Source: Paraburkholderia graminis C4D1M (lineage in GTDB: Bacteria > Pseudomonadota > Gammaproteobacteria > Burkholderiales > Burkholderiaceae). Taken from it: DNA of 64,000 nt. Both the position numbers and the translations under genes were made by a program. Position 1 is the stretch's first letter. Every line of letters starts with the position of its first letter. The notes beneath the pieces are model-generated. The model ran no database searches. It had not been told where the DNA came from and saw nothing but the letters and a program-made list of their open reading frames with translations. The stretch is from the NCBI RefSeq assembly GCF_000172415.1, contig NZ_ABLD01000001.1:310001-374000 (forward strand). Direction: 5' to 3'. This document shows positions 26,867-36,627 of this stretch, in pieces.

Positions 26867-27184
26867 ATGAAGACGATGAAAGCAGCAGTACTTTGCTCAG
26901 CTCTGGCGCTGGCGTCTGTCAGTGCCGCGTTCGCTCAGGGCGCCGGCGGTGGTGGCAGTGGTGGTGGCGGTGGTACGAGCGTGGGTGCTGGCGGGGCTGG
27001 CGTTGGTGGCGCGAACGGTGCTGGCCAGGGCGGCGCAGGTATGAATGCGCCGAATTCGGGAGGTACTGCCGGTGCCACGTCGATGTCAAAAGGTTCGCAT
27101 GCGACGATGCCACCCACCCGAAAGCCGCAAAAGGACTCGCAGGCCAAAGGCGCATCCGATACCGCAGCCTCCAGTGCACAGTGA
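26867..27184 (+). CDS. Small exported Gly-rich protein
   Basis: The 105-residue product has a signal peptide (MKTMKAAVLCSALALASVSA, cleavage near AFAQ) and a mature part of Gly/Ala repeats (GGGGSGGGGG and similar), then a Lys/Ser/Thr-rich tail. It is likely a periplasmic or cell-surface low-complexity protein. It lies 68 bases after the PRC-barrel gene with its own GAGG, and may share its transcript. Confidence 0.7.
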   Translation: MKTMKAAVLCSALALASVSAAFAQGAGGGGSGGGGGTSVGAGGAGVGGANGAGQGGAGMNAPNSGGTAGATSMSKGSHATMPPTRKPQKDSQAKGASDTAASSAQ

Positions 27185-27455
27185 GTGGCTTCAGATTGCT
27201 TCTGCGGAAAGCGTCGCCGACCCGCGTTGTTCGCTGTAACGGCGCATTGCGCAGGCAGCCGTCCCCTTGGAATGGTGGGCCGCCCGAAAAGCTATGTCTG
27301 GGCGAGCCTGCGACGTAGTTTTTGCAGAGCGTCGGCCGTTTATCGTGCGGCAAGCATGCACGAGGGCTTTGAGGGCGGCCATCCAAGGCACGAAGAACAC
27401 GACAGTCTAAGGCCGCACCGGCCTCGTCGACGGGAAAGGGGCGTCTTGGCGGTGC

Positions 27456-27695
27456 TCAGCCCGGGTCCGCTACGGCCGTGTCAGCATGCGGCTTTGCTGG
27501 CATCACCACACCGTGCGCACGAATTACAGCAATCAGCTTTGAAGGCGTTATCTCATAGCGAATTTCCCGGTGTATGCCGGGCTTGCATTCATCGACTTCC
27601 ACCAGGACGACGGCTCGTCCATCGGTCTCCGATTCCAGTCGCAGCCAGCGACTGGGATTGCCCGCGGCGTCGTATTCGGTAAGCGATGAGCGTCA
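27456..27695 (-). pseudogene. Frameshifted copy of the 36628-36870 gene
   Basis: The minus strand encodes TEYDAAGNPSRWLRLESETD followed by a near copy of the rest of the 36628-36870 protein (GRAVVLVEVDECKPGIHRE), then a different tail to TGA 27458-27456. Near the start, a four-base insertion relative to the intact gene breaks the frame just after the ATG-ACG-CTC, so no complete product can be made. Confidence 0.75.
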
Positions 27696-27897
27696 TTCGC
27701 AATATAGCTGGGAAAGAAATCATCTATGAACGGCCAGCGCGAAGCTTCCGCACGGACTCGGAGGAGCAGGAAATCCAGGATGCGTTTGCTGGTTGAGCAC
27801 AGCATCCAGCGACCCGACGAGCCTTTCGTCGCAAGCTCGGTCCTGTTCGATGCGCGGTTGCTCAAAGCGGGGGCAGCGGCTCAACGTTGGGGAACCG
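27696..27897. other. Short spacer between remnant and dehalogenase gene
   Basis: No supported gene is visible in these 202 bases. Confidence 0.4.
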
Positions 27898-28626
27898 TTA
27901 AGTCGGGCAACCTAGTTGTGTCGCAAGGTCGTTTAGGTCTGCCGCCTCATAATCCCATGACTGTTCAGCGCGTAAGTCGCTCTGTTGGCCGGGGCCATGT
28001 TCGACTGGCCTAAGGACAAACGCGGTCTTCAGGCCGCATTGACGCGCTGCCGCCAAATCGCCGTTATGCGCCGCGACCATGCAAACCTCGGCGGGGCTAA
28101 ATCCGAGAATATCGGTTGTGTCAGCATAGACTTGCGGCGATGGTTTGTACGCTCTGACTACTTCCGCGCCGAGAATGGCGTCCCAAGGAAGCGCGGCACG
28201 CTTCGCCATGTCCACCATCAGTCTAATATTTCCATTTGAAAGCGGCGCGATAATGAATTGACGCTTGAGCCTCAATAGCCCTTCCACAGAATCGGGCCAA
28301 GGGTCTAGCCGATGCCAGGCAAGGTTCAGCTCGTCAAGTTCGTCGGCGGTGACCGAGTCGATGTCAATGCCGAAGCTGCGCAAGACCTTGACCAGATTCT
28401 CTTTGTGAAGAACGTCAAGGCGGACAAACGACCGTCGTCCACTTCTAATTTCTTCCATAGCGGGCGAATATTCGCGTCGCCATGCATCTGCGAACTCGGT
28501 GGCGTCGACGGCCATGTTGCGACGGCCGAGAAACGGGCCCACGTGTCGCGCAACACCGCCTCGCCAATCAACGACGGTGCCAAAGACATCGAATAGAAGA
28601 GCTTTGATTGCAGAATCCTTGGTCAT
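27898..28626 (-). CDS. Haloacid dehalogenase, type II (L-2-haloacid dehalogenase family)
   Basis: The 242-residue HAD enzyme would hydrolyse L-2-haloacids to D-2-hydroxyacids in the cytoplasm. All four HAD motifs are visible: nucleophile Asp 13 in LLFDVFGTVVDWR, LSNGN (motif II), KPSPQVY (motif III Lys) and VAAHNGDLAAARQCGLKTAF (motif IV). The type II marker after motif I is present. I placed the start at ATG 28626 because the fold begins there; the frame upstream is low-quality sequence. Some family members act on other substrates, so the chemistry is inferred. Confidence 0.87.
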   Translation of the reverse strand: MTKDSAIKALLFDVFGTVVDWRGGVARHVGPFLGRRNMAVDATEFADAWRREYSPAMEEIRSGRRSFVRLDVLHKENLVKVLRSFGIDIDSVTADELDELNLAWHRLDPWPDSVEGLLRLKRQFIIAPLSNGNIRLMVDMAKRAALPWDAILGAEVVRAYKPSPQVYADTTDILGFSPAEVCMVAAHNGDLAAARQCGLKTAFVLRPVEHGPGQQSDLRAEQSWDYEAADLNDLATQLGCPT

Positions 28627-29206
28627 TTCCTGAACGTCTCCCTCGGCGCACTGGAACAAGTCTACTCGCCCAGCGCTGTAAGAACCAAGGCACCGTCTAC
28701 TAAAGGCGATAGGACAGGTGCCCGCGAAAGTTTTTGAGTGGAAAGCAGAAGTTGTGCGTCTCGGCATTTACCGCCACGACCTGCGCGTTCGGGCCGATAT
28801 GACCGCTACCCAGTTTCGAGACCGCGCCAGCTCCCACGAAACATTGAGACCAGACCCGCTGGCCGGCGACATACCACGAATGCATAAAGGGCTCCCGGGA
28901 AGACCTCCATCACCGCCATGAGTATCGGCAAGCCAACGTCTTGCTTTGGAGTGCGCATACTTCCATGCAGCGTCCTGCCAACCCGAATGCATAGACTTGC
29001 GCGAACTTCGCGGCTACGGATTCGGAGCGGGCAAGAATGGCCCCCGCCTATAATCACTATCAAAAGTTGGGAAGCGCCGTCGCGGGGAACTGCTGGAACG
29101 TAAGAGAAGGTCGGATGCGATGCGACGGTTGCAGATGTTGTAGTGGGCTGGAGCAGCAGTTCGCTCCGCCGTTAGATGCTTTGAGGCTCAACAATGAGGC
29201 GGCGTC
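28627..29206. other. Intergenic region upstream of dehalogenase and kup
   Basis: This 580-base region holds the promoters of two divergent genes. Open frames are short and not protein-like. I see no riboswitch-like structure or clear -35/-10 pair. Confidence 0.45.
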
Positions 29207-31084
29207 GTGACTACAGACTCCAATAAAAGTAGCATTGCTGCGCTGACGCTGGCTGCCATTGGAATTGTGTACGGCGACATTGGAACCAGTCCGCTTTACA
29301 CAATGAAGGAGGTATTCGCGAAACATCACGGTCTTTCGCCTGTCCCCGTCAATGTGCTGGGGGTGGTCTCGCTGATTTTGTGGGGCCTAATAATCGTGAT
29401 TTCCCTCAAGTACGTAACTCTTGTTTTGCGGGCGGACAACCGAGGGGAAGGCGGCATTATGGCGATGACCGCGTTAGCGCTATCGTCGGTCACTCAGAAA
29501 TCCCGTTGGTACTATCCGGTGATGCTACTTGGCATGGTCGGCGCAGGGCTGTTTTTCGGCGACGGTGTGATTACGCCAGCCATTTCAGTCTTGTCGGCCA
29601 TTGAAGGGTTGGAAGTGGCCGCACCTGCTCTTAAGCCGTATGTTATCCCTGTGACATTGGCCGTTCTGGTTGCACTGTACTTGTTGCAGCGCAGGGGCAC
29701 AGCTGGTATCGGAAAATGGTTCGGCCCGATTGTGCTGGTCTGGTTCATTACGCTTGCTGCGATGGGCCTTGCTAATATCGCTAAGAACCCGGTCATTCTG
29801 ATTGCCTTCAATCCGCTCCACGCCCTCGGCTTTCTCATCCACAACGGGTGGTTGGCCTTCGTCGCCCTCGGTGCAGTTGTCCTGGCGCTCACCGGTGCCG
29901 AAGCGCTGTATGCTGACATGGGCCATTTTGGCAAGAAGACCGTTCGCTTAGCCTGGTTTTCTATCGTCGCTCCCGCGCTGGCACTCAACTACCTCGGGCA
30001 AGGCGCCTTGCTGTTATCGAATCCGGCAGCGGTTTCGAATCCTTTCTTTCTGCAACTTGGCCCTTGGAGCGTCTATCCGCTTGTTGTGCTCTCGACGATG
30101 GCGACCGTTATCGCATCGCAGGCGACAATCTCTGGTGCATTTTCAGTGACTCAGCAAGCTATTGCGCTGGGCTTCCTGCCCCGTATGCGCATCCGCCAGA
30201 CCTCTGAAAGTCAAAAGGGGCAAATCTACATCCCACTCGTCAACTGGCTCCAGCTAACGGCTGTCATATTGGCCGTCGTGGGATTCGGCTCGTCTTCCAA
30301 TTTAGCTTCCGCCTATGGCATTGCTGCGACCGCTACGATGTTGACGACGACGCTGCTGACGTTCTTCGTTGTTCGTTTCGGCTGGAAATTTCCGCTGTTG
30401 CTTTCGGTCGCAGCGACCGGATTCTTTTTGACGATTGACGTCGCTTTGTTCTCTTCCACGAGTTTGAAAATCATTAGCGGCGGCTGGTTTACGCTAACAA
30501 TCAGTGCGCTGATGGTCATGCTCATGCTGACGTGGCGTAGAGGGCGCGAACTGGTATTCCAAAGCCTGCAACGCCAACTCATCCCTCTCGACGAGTTCCT
30601 CCAGTCGCTCTTCATCAATCCACCACTGCGCGTGCCTGGTACGGCCATCTTCTTCCGTGCGGAAGGTGACGGCGTACCCCATGCGCTATTGCATAACCTA
30701 CTGCATAACCAGGTGCTACATGAACGAACGATATTTTTGACTGTGTACGCCACCGACATCCCCAGAGTTCCGGATAGGGAACGCATCAAGGTGGTCCCGC
30801 TTGGACACCACTGCTATCAAGTCAACGTCTACTATGGGTTCTCGGATGAGCGCGACATACCACGCGCTTTGCAAGAAGGTCGGCATGCTGGACTCTCGAT
30901 TGACCCGATGCAAACCTCCTTCTTTATCGCCCGCCAGACAGTCCTCGCCACGCCGAAATCCGGCATGGCGCTATGGCGGGAGGCCTTGTATTCCGCGATG
31001 TCTCGCAACGCTCGCGACGCGGCTGATTACTTCAAGATTCCGCCCAATCGGGTCATCGAACTGGGAGCGCAGGTAGAGATTTGA
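29207..31084 (+). CDS. kup: Kup-family low-affinity potassium transporter
   Basis: The 625-residue inner-membrane protein takes up K+ with protons. It starts with the family hallmark AAIGIVYGDIGTSPLYTMKE (about 16-35), includes the conserved ADNRGEGGIMAM, VGAGLFFGDGVITPAISVLS and ALTGAEALYADMGHFG, and has about 12 membrane segments to residue 450, then a cytoplasmic C-terminal domain. Length is usual for Kup (about 620-630). GTG 29207 has GAGGCGG before it. It has lower GC and different codon use from the neighbouring genes, which may reflect its own transfer. It stands alone. Confidence 0.95.
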   Translation: MTTDSNKSSIAALTLAAIGIVYGDIGTSPLYTMKEVFAKHHGLSPVPVNVLGVVSLILWGLIIVISLKYVTLVLRADNRGEGGIMAMTALALSSVTQKSRWYYPVMLLGMVGAGLFFGDGVITPAISVLSAIEGLEVAAPALKPYVIPVTLAVLVALYLLQRRGTAGIGKWFGPIVLVWFITLAAMGLANIAKNPVILIAFNPLHALGFLIHNGWLAFVALGAVVLALTGAEALYADMGHFGKKTVRLAWFSIVAPALALNYLGQGALLLSNPAAVSNPFFLQLGPWSVYPLVVLSTMATVIASQATISGAFSVTQQAIALGFLPRMRIRQTSESQKGQIYIPLVNWLQLTAVILAVVGFGSSSNLASAYGIAATATMLTTTLLTFFVVRFGWKFPLLLSVAATGFFLTIDVALFSSTSLKIISGGWFTLTISALMVMLMLTWRRGRELVFQSLQRQLIPLDEFLQSLFINPPLRVPGTAIFFRAEGDGVPHALLHNLLHNQVLHERTIFLTVYATDIPRVPDRERIKVVPLGHHCYQVNVYYGFSDERDIPRALQEGRHAGLSIDPMQTSFFIARQTVLATPKSGMALWREALYSAMSRNARDAADYFKIPPNRVIELGAQVEI

Positions 31085-31353
31085 AGGGTAATGCTCGACT
31101 CGAGCGAAGAGTTTCGGCTCCGTCCTTGGCAACCTCACGTTGGGAAAAATGGCGATAGTTGGCTGTACCACGCTTGGAACGAGGCCAACCGCTCCACGAG
31201 CATTGAGCGCCGGCCTCCGTTAGGAACGAACGCCTGCGATATAGGTGGCGGGCGCGCGACATCCGGGAAATCTCCAACAGCCGCTAACCAGCCGAGACGC
31301 GCGACTCCGAGGGCAGCGACGACGGTTGGCACGTCGGGGCCTATGATGAAATG

Positions 31354-31446
31354 ACTGACGTTCCGCTGTCGCGGCATGCGCTTCTTTTCCGCCAGTCTGC
31401 GGTTGAAGTTGCCACTCGGAGTCGCCAGAAGGAGGCGGTCGCCTGA
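31354..31446 (+). pseudogene. Remnant of the imuA 3' end
   Basis: The frame TDVPLSRHALLFRQSAVEVA... ends in EAVA and TGA at 31444-31446. It matches the last 30 residues of the intact ImuA (TPVLLSRHARLSRRSPAEVA..., ending EVVA). Nothing before base 31354 matches imuA. The missing preceding part lies at 45830-45940. Confidence 0.8.
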
Positions 31447-31492
31447 GTTCACTACGATGGTCGCTTGTCGGGGGCCGGATGTCCTAGTGTGA
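31376..31492 (+). pseudogene. Remnant of the imuB 5' end
   Basis: Overlapping the imuA remnant as in the intact locus, ATG 31376 starts MRFFSASLRLKLPLGVARRR, matching ImuB MRVFLAVHLPKLPLEVFRPR. Similarity fades after SPE and the frame ends at TGA 31490-31492. Confidence 0.75.
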
Positions 31493-31502
31493 GCCGCCGG
31501 TT

Positions 31503-32846
31503 CTAGCGATGCGCATAGAGTGGCAGAAAAGGGTCCTTCGACCGCGGAGCGCCTTCGCTCGTGGGCCGCGAGTCACCGCTTCCAGCGACGGGCGACGGGC
31601 ATTGCGGGATATCGGAGCGAGGGGTAGAAAGGCTCAACATCTTCGAGAAGCTGTCCGCTGCGCGCGCGCGCGCCGTCAAGTTGAGGGCTCCGTTGAGCCC
31701 AAGCAGCGTATCCGTTGTTTTCAGAATTGAACTGTGGTCGTACACCGAATGGTCTATGGTGCCAGCAGGAACGAATGGAGAGACGACGATGGCCGGTACG
31801 CGTACGCCTAGCCTGTCAAACGCAAAGTTATGGGTTTTCAGGCGGCCATTTTCCGGCGAGCCCGGCGGCTCCGCATTAGGAGGTGTCACATGGTCAAAGA
31901 AGCCGCCATGCTCATCGAAGACGATGAGGAGGACACTGCTCGACCATAGTTTGCTGCCACTGATGGCATCGTACACTTGCTTGACTAACGCTTCCCCTTT
32001 TCGAACGTCGCCAGCCGGATGCATCGAATTGCCGTTCCTGAAGTCATTCTTCGCATCGTACGTTGGCTCTATAAAGATAAATTTCTCGGTCAATGAGTTA
32101 TCAGCAAGCCGGGAAAGCAGCGTATCCATTCGAACGAAACGACTGAGCAGATTTTGCATCCCGTGAATACCGCGGGCCTGTGCAACGTCGCCTTGCACGA
32201 TAAGCCAGTCGGCGTCCTGAAGCTTGGAGAAAACGGTCCCGTTCGGAAAAGTGAAAAGTGGCGCGTTGAAGAACACCGCTTCCACAACTTGGGCGTCGCT
32301 CGGAGAATGGTCGAGCCCGGACGAGGTGCCCGCCACGGCAAAGAAACGATTCGGCCACGTTGGTCCCGGCATCGATGCAAACCAGTTATCGCACACACCG
32401 TACTGGCGGGCCAGGAAGTTCAGTACTGGGAGCTGGTCCGGTGTGAAGGCGTTGAAAGCGTCGGCTACCGCGTCGGAATGGTCTTCGTACGTCGCGGCAA
32501 AGCCCATCGTCGAAGTGTCCGTCGCAAATGGTGGATAGCCGTTCGGGCCGAAAACGAGGGAGTCATTACGCACGGTATCTCCACTGGCGACCTGTAGCCC
32601 GCACAGTTGGACACAGGCGTCGGTAAACTCGTGTCCGGGGTCGAAGCCAAGCGCATAGGGCGCACCCTTGCCGAGTTGATAAGCCGTCCCAGCTCGTCCG
32701 AAATTGGCTACGGGCGTCGCCGGCAGTCCGTTGGCGGTTGTGGTCTCACCTCCCGGTGTGGCCCCAGTCAGGTTTGACCATCCAAACACGCTGTCGTACG
32801 AACGATTCTCAAGCATCAGAACGAAAACGTGCTGTATCGCTGCCAT
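31503..32846 (-). CDS. Phospholipase C / phosphoesterase family protein (PF04185)
   Basis: The 447-residue protein belongs to the bacterial phospholipase C / acid phosphatase AcpA superfamily, which hydrolyses phosphate esters such as phosphatidylcholine. Signatures are MLENRSYDSVFGW at 11-23, DNWFASMPGPTWPNRFFAVAG (about 152-172), and the metal-binding end of the active site VFDEHGGFFDHV (about 310-321). Unlike most relatives there is no Sec or Tat signal peptide, so it is cytoplasmic, uses another export route, or is a short AcpA-like form. The ATG at 32846 follows GAGGTG. It stands alone. Confidence 0.88.
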   Translation of the reverse strand: MAAIQHVFVLMLENRSYDSVFGWSNLTGATPGGETTTANGLPATPVANFGRAGTAYQLGKGAPYALGFDPGHEFTDACVQLCGLQVASGDTVRNDSLVFGPNGYPPFATDTSTMGFAATYEDHSDAVADAFNAFTPDQLPVLNFLARQYGVCDNWFASMPGPTWPNRFFAVAGTSSGLDHSPSDAQVVEAVFFNAPLFTFPNGTVFSKLQDADWLIVQGDVAQARGIHGMQNLLSRFVRMDTLLSRLADNSLTEKFIFIEPTYDAKNDFRNGNSMHPAGDVRKGEALVKQVYDAISGSKLWSSSVLLIVFDEHGGFFDHVTPPNAEPPGSPENGRLKTHNFAFDRLGVRVPAIVVSPFVPAGTIDHSVYDHSSILKTTDTLLGLNGALNLTARARAADSFSKMLSLSTPRSDIPQCPSPVAGSGDSRPTSEGAPRSKDPFLPLYAHR

Positions 32847-33463
32847 AGGTCACCTCAGAATTCTGTTGGCCGTGCTCTTTCATGTTGGCGGCAAGCCAAC
32901 ACAGAAGGCACTCGGGCCACCGCTGTCAGTTCGACTTCGTGCCAGCTACTGTTAGGCGCAAGGAACTGGTTTATTTATATGCTGGGTTCCCGAAAACGCA
33001 ATGACAATACACACGCTACGCGAGGGCCAGCTGCGTCCTATTCCGTTATCAGCGCATCGCGCCAAAGTGCTCGCGCGCCCCGCGTTGAATTGTTAGCGCT
33101 ACGATTTACTGCGGCGAAGCGGCGACCGCCGTCAGAGGGCAGGGTCGGTCGCCGCATGAGAGGATGCTCGGTGGTCAAGCTCCGCCGTTGGCCGGTTGCG
33201 GGAATACGTACCACTGACGTCATCGTTCAGACACAAAAGAACGGGCCCGCGACGCTACGTGCGCGTCCAGACGTCTTCCAGGACGCGCGTTGTTCTTCCT
33301 CAGGTCAAATAAGCTGTCTCCGCGGGCACCGGTGTAAGCCACTTCTAGACTCACAACTTAGGGATGCTCATTCGTGTTCTTCAACTCGTACAAAGCGAGC
33401 GGCGTGTTTAACGGACCGGTGGAATCACAACCCCAGACGAGAGCGTGGAGCAACGCGACTTGT
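32847..33463. other. Gene-free stretch between phosphoesterase and H-NS genes
   Basis: A long plus-strand frame crosses this region but continues antisense through the H-NS gene and has unlikely composition, so I do not call it. No other signal was seen. Confidence 0.45.
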
Positions 33464-33811
33464 TCAATGCCCTTCAGAAAACAGCACCGCTTGCGCCCTA
33501 GCGTGCGAAGCGGCACGCTTGTCCATTAGGAACTCATTGCGGTCCTTGCCTGCAATCCAGGCGGGTGCTCGCCCACGGCCGCTCCACGTTGAGCCGCTTA
33601 CGGGGTCGCGGTACTTTGCTGCCAGCTCATTTGCGTGAACGCCTACCTTGCGCCCCGTCAGCTCGGAGACCGAGATGCGGTATTCACCCATCTTTTGCAC
33701 GATTTCGTTCAACACGAGGAGGGTCTCTCGTTCCTTGGCTTCAGCCAGTTGCTTGTTCAATGCTTCTTGTTGTGCGCGCAGCTGAGCGATTTCAATACCC
33801 TGATGTGCCAT
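33464..33811 (-). CDS. H-NS-family nucleoid protein
   Basis: The 115-residue protein has an N-terminal coiled coil for oligomerisation (QLRAQQEALNKQLAEAKERE, about 10-29) and a C-terminal AT-hook-like DNA-binding domain with YRDPVSGSTWSGRGRAPAW (about 71-89). H-NS proteins silence AT-rich, often acquired DNA. I chose the ATG at 33811 because the coiled coil begins right after it; the frame upstream is not protein-like. A larger two-domain relative is at 51070-51852. Confidence 0.9.
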   Translation of the reverse strand: MAHQGIEIAQLRAQQEALNKQLAEAKERETLLVLNEIVQKMGEYRISVSELTGRKVGVHANELAAKYRDPVSGSTWSGRGRAPAWIAGKDRNEFLMDKRAASHARAQAVLFSEGH

Positions 33812-34216
33812 ATATTCTGAACTCTTTGCCGATATCCCCGTCGATTGATTTCGGCGGATGGTTCGTAAGTATAGGTGGTCGAGATGCACGCACGTGATAC
33901 GGTCGAGCGATGCGGGGACCAGCGAAGCCGGCGACGAGCCGGCCACCTGGATTGTGTTAGCTTTGTGCAGGGAGCATCGCGCCACGATGAAGGACTCAGC
34001 ATCAATGAGTCTCGCAGGTGCGCGGCCTGCCAAGTCTGCCGTCGCAAGGCAGCATATCGTCTACTGGCGCGATGAACCGTGGACTTTTATTTCGCGGCTT
34101 ACTGGCATAACCACTCAGTAACCAAACGCCATTTTCCCGAACCGACCGGGTAAATAGTGTGGCTGTTTGAGGCGCTCGGCACCCTGCTTGCAGCATTTGC
34201 TCTTCAGAAAAAGCCG
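33812..34216. other. Gene-free stretch between H-NS and DUF2442 genes
   Basis: No frame with start and plausible sequence is visible. It includes the H-NS promoter region. Confidence 0.4.
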
Positions 34217-34456
34217 CTAGTGTTGCGTGTGGTCTCGCGAGGACTGAAACAAGGCGGTGATGTTCATCTCTTCGTCCAGTTCCGGCCAGTACAACTGCTG
34301 GCGGTCCAAAGAGATTGCGAAATGCCCGTGCTCCGCTGTTGTCGCTGCCCGCAGGACAGGGAACCGGTCCAGTGGAAACTGGACAGCCCGACCGTCAGCC
34401 AGGTCGACAAACAGGTGCCGGCTGTCGAAATGCACACTTACCACCCTGCAGTCCAT
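34217..34456 (-). CDS. DUF2442 protein
   Basis: The 79-residue protein, starting MDCRVVSVHFDS at ATG 34456 after AGGAG, matches DUF2442 with AVQFPLDRFPVLRAAT and LYWPELDEEMNITALF. It is the intact paralogue of the frameshifted gene at 17181-17421. The family is small, cytoplasmic and of unknown function. It has no co-directional partner. Confidence 0.85.
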   Translation of the reverse strand: MDCRVVSVHFDSRHLFVDLADGRAVQFPLDRFPVLRAATTAEHGHFAISLDRQQLYWPELDEEMNITALFQSSRDHTQH

Positions 34457-34740
34457 GGCCGTCTCCTGAATGAGAAGCAACTTAAAGATAGTCCCCCGCA
34501 AGGCGCCGTACAAGAACGAATGCCAGAACGGAGGACTGCGTCCGGGGCGGGACTGAAGTGATGCGTTTCTTCATTTTCAACGCGATGTCGCCGGTCGGCG
34601 GTTTGCCAGGTGTGACCGTGGAAGTTACGGCAGGGGACGCCGACGGGATGCTTTATCGTGTGAGCGCATGACGTAGTGCGTTTGGACCACGTCCCTTCAG
34701 GCGAGTGCGAATCGTCTTTATCCGTCGGGCTATGGGGGCA

Positions 34741-35215
34741 GGCTTCGACAAAAGTGCGTTGCACCGGCTGGCGCGAGCGCTCGCGCCGCTGAAGGCGCCG
34801 TGCTGCAGACGCTAGCCGATATGGCGCTGAACCTGCTCGGCGCCGGTAGCGCCGGAATCAGTCTGAGGGAGAGCGGCACCGACGGTCTACCCGCCGTTCC
34901 GTTCGGCCGCACTGTAGGGCCACTGCGGCGCCTTCTCAGGCACTATCGTCCCCGCTGACTACAGCCTGACCGCTGTCGCGCCCTCGCTGGGTGTCGCACA
35001 ACTTTTTTCATCGCCCAAACGCCCAAACGCCGCTTCGCCTGTCTGGAACACGTTGTCCCAAGTTATCGAGGAACTGGTGGTGCCGATTCCCGACGAGTCC
35101 GCGCCGTGGTGCACGCTGTGGGTGATGTCTCATGGCGAGGCACGGAGCCGCGTAACCATGATGTCCAATCAATCATGACTTTGCGGCATTAGCCGCGCTG
35201 GCGACCAGGACGTGA
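34741..35215 (+). pseudogene. Decayed GAF sensor domain (probable histidine kinase remnant)
   Basis: Plus-strand pieces in two frames rebuild a GAF domain: LQTLADMALNLLGAGSAGIS, then after a shift GTIVPADYSLTAVAPSLGVA and VIEELVVPIPDESAPWCTLW, VMSHGEARSR. This matches GAF domains at the front of Burkholderia sensor kinases. The frame then ends; no kinase part remains nearby. Bases 34457-34740 before it hold nothing recognisable. Confidence 0.65.
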
Positions 35216-35281
35216 TGGCAGAAATGAAGGTCTCGCCGGAGGCCGCAGCACTTAAGCGCATCGGGGGCGCCGCACGGGAAG

Positions 35282-35844
35282 TCAGGCCGCGTCAGATGCG
35301 CTGGAAAAGCATTCTGATACGCCTCGGACGTCCACAATGCTGACCCGGCCCATCAGTTCTGAAAAGGAGTATTTGAGGTACATGGGAATCCCGACGGCAG
35401 GAATTCCGGTGCGGTTGCTCGAAGCGACGTGGTGAAAGCCATCAGGTCTCGTCGCCAAAGAGCGGTTTAATGTCGGTGGCAACTCGTCTAAACCTGTCGC
35501 TGGTCAAATCCGCCAGACGGTCAGCGATTACGCCTAGAGATGGCGTAAAAAGGCGCGATGGGGGGCAGCGAGTAGAACCCGCCATGAATATTCGCTACCG
35601 CATCGGTATCGCACGCCCTATAACATAGATGCAGGGCGATTATTACGTGCCGAGGGTCCACAAAATTCGTCGACACTGCCAGTTCGCACGCCACCTTCCG
35701 TCCGGGAACTCCGTTCGACGCACTGCACTTCTGTTTTTTCCAACGACCTAGAACTTTGGCCTCGGGCATCAGGCCCGCAGACTTGAAGGACGCGTGTCTG
35801 AGTATCTCAGGTGAACGACGATTCCGGCGTTCGCGAATGACCAA
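35282..35844 (-). pseudogene. Broken unknown gene in three frames
   Basis: Minus-strand segments look coding in turn: VDPRHVIIALHLCYRACDTD and GGFYSLPPIAPF, then in another frame TPSLGVIADRLADLTSDRFR, and then RTGIPAVGIPMYLKYSFSEL. They follow one another in order, which suggests one gene of about 180 codons with two frameshifts. I do not recognise the family. Confidence 0.4.
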
Positions 35845-35883
35845 TCACATCGATTGGAAACTCAATGTATTTCAGGAGCCAAC

Positions 35884-36132
35884 GTGAAAACGCGACTGAT
35901 GGTTGCTTCCGCAGCAGGGCTGATTGTTTTGGCCGGCCTGGCGCATTCGCAAGGAATGCCAGATACGACACAGCCTGCCGCACCTCAAAATGCTGTGACT
36001 TCAGATGTCGCCCCGAGTGCGGCGACTCAGGCATACGGCGGCATGCCCGATACGAAAGTGCAAGGCGGCGCGAAACGTGCAAGACCCTGCGGCACGACCC
36101 CACAATGCAACATCTTTTTCGGTGGGAGCTAG
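35884..36132 (+). CDS. Small exported protein with MPDT repeats
   Basis: GTG 35884 follows AGGAGCCAAC and gives 82 residues with a signal peptide (MKTRLMVASAAGLIVLAGLA). The mature part contains two GMPDT motifs (about residues 24-28 and 53-57) and ends with two cysteines (CGTTPQC) that could form a disulphide. It is likely periplasmic. An upstream ATG would precede the ribosome binding site and was rejected. Confidence 0.65.
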   Translation: MKTRLMVASAAGLIVLAGLAHSQGMPDTTQPAAPQNAVTSDVAPSAATQAYGGMPDTKVQGGAKRARPCGTTPQCNIFFGGS

Positions 36133-36319
36133 AAACAAACTGGCAGCGTCCGGCACAACGAGGAAAGGACCGGGCGCTCGCTTCCCAGCGGAATGATTAG
36201 AGTCATCTTCAGAACAAGGCGCGGCGCCACCGTAACTCGCGCGTTGCCGTCGTTCACCGCTTGCGCCTAGACCAAAATGAGCGCATGTTGCCTGGATTGT
36301 CTATGCCGTCGAAGTTCCT
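36133..36319. other. Spacer without supported gene
   Basis: Nothing recognisable lies between the exported protein gene and the doubtful frame at 36320. Confidence 0.35.
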
Positions 36320-36529
36320 CTAGAACCCTTGGAACGGCCGTGCAAGGTCTGAGGCAGTATTGCGACCGCCCGGGGGGATACCAGCGTCCAGCGCCGTCGG
36401 GACGGGGATGGTCTTTTTGTGCGCCGGTTGACTCGGTTCTGCACAGGCCTGCGCCGGCGACATGTGTTGCTGCGCCCGTCGCTCCATCCGCTGGGCAAGC
36501 AGTCGGTCATAACGGTGCAGCCGCCGCAT
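36320..36529 (-). CDS. Doubtful small hypothetical protein
   Basis: A 69-codon minus-strand frame starting MRRLHRYDRLLAQRMERR has coding-like third positions and a Pro-rich end. There is no ribosome binding site before the ATG and no known relative. Bases 36530-36627 after it are empty. Confidence 0.3.
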   Translation of the reverse strand: MRRLHRYDRLLAQRMERRAQQHMSPAQACAEPSQPAHKKTIPVPTALDAGIPPGGRNTASDLARPFQGF

Positions 36530-36627
36530 AGGCCGAATGGTCTGTGCCTGAGTGCATCGGTTGTCGCCCGAAGATGGAGGGGCGCACTGTAGGCAGCATT
36601 TGTAGTCGCCATCGTCTCGATGGGGCC

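Noticed and set aside
32829..33638. 269-codon plus-strand frame
   Set aside because: It runs antisense through the H-NS gene and has many Arg, Ser and Cys without any protein-like pattern.
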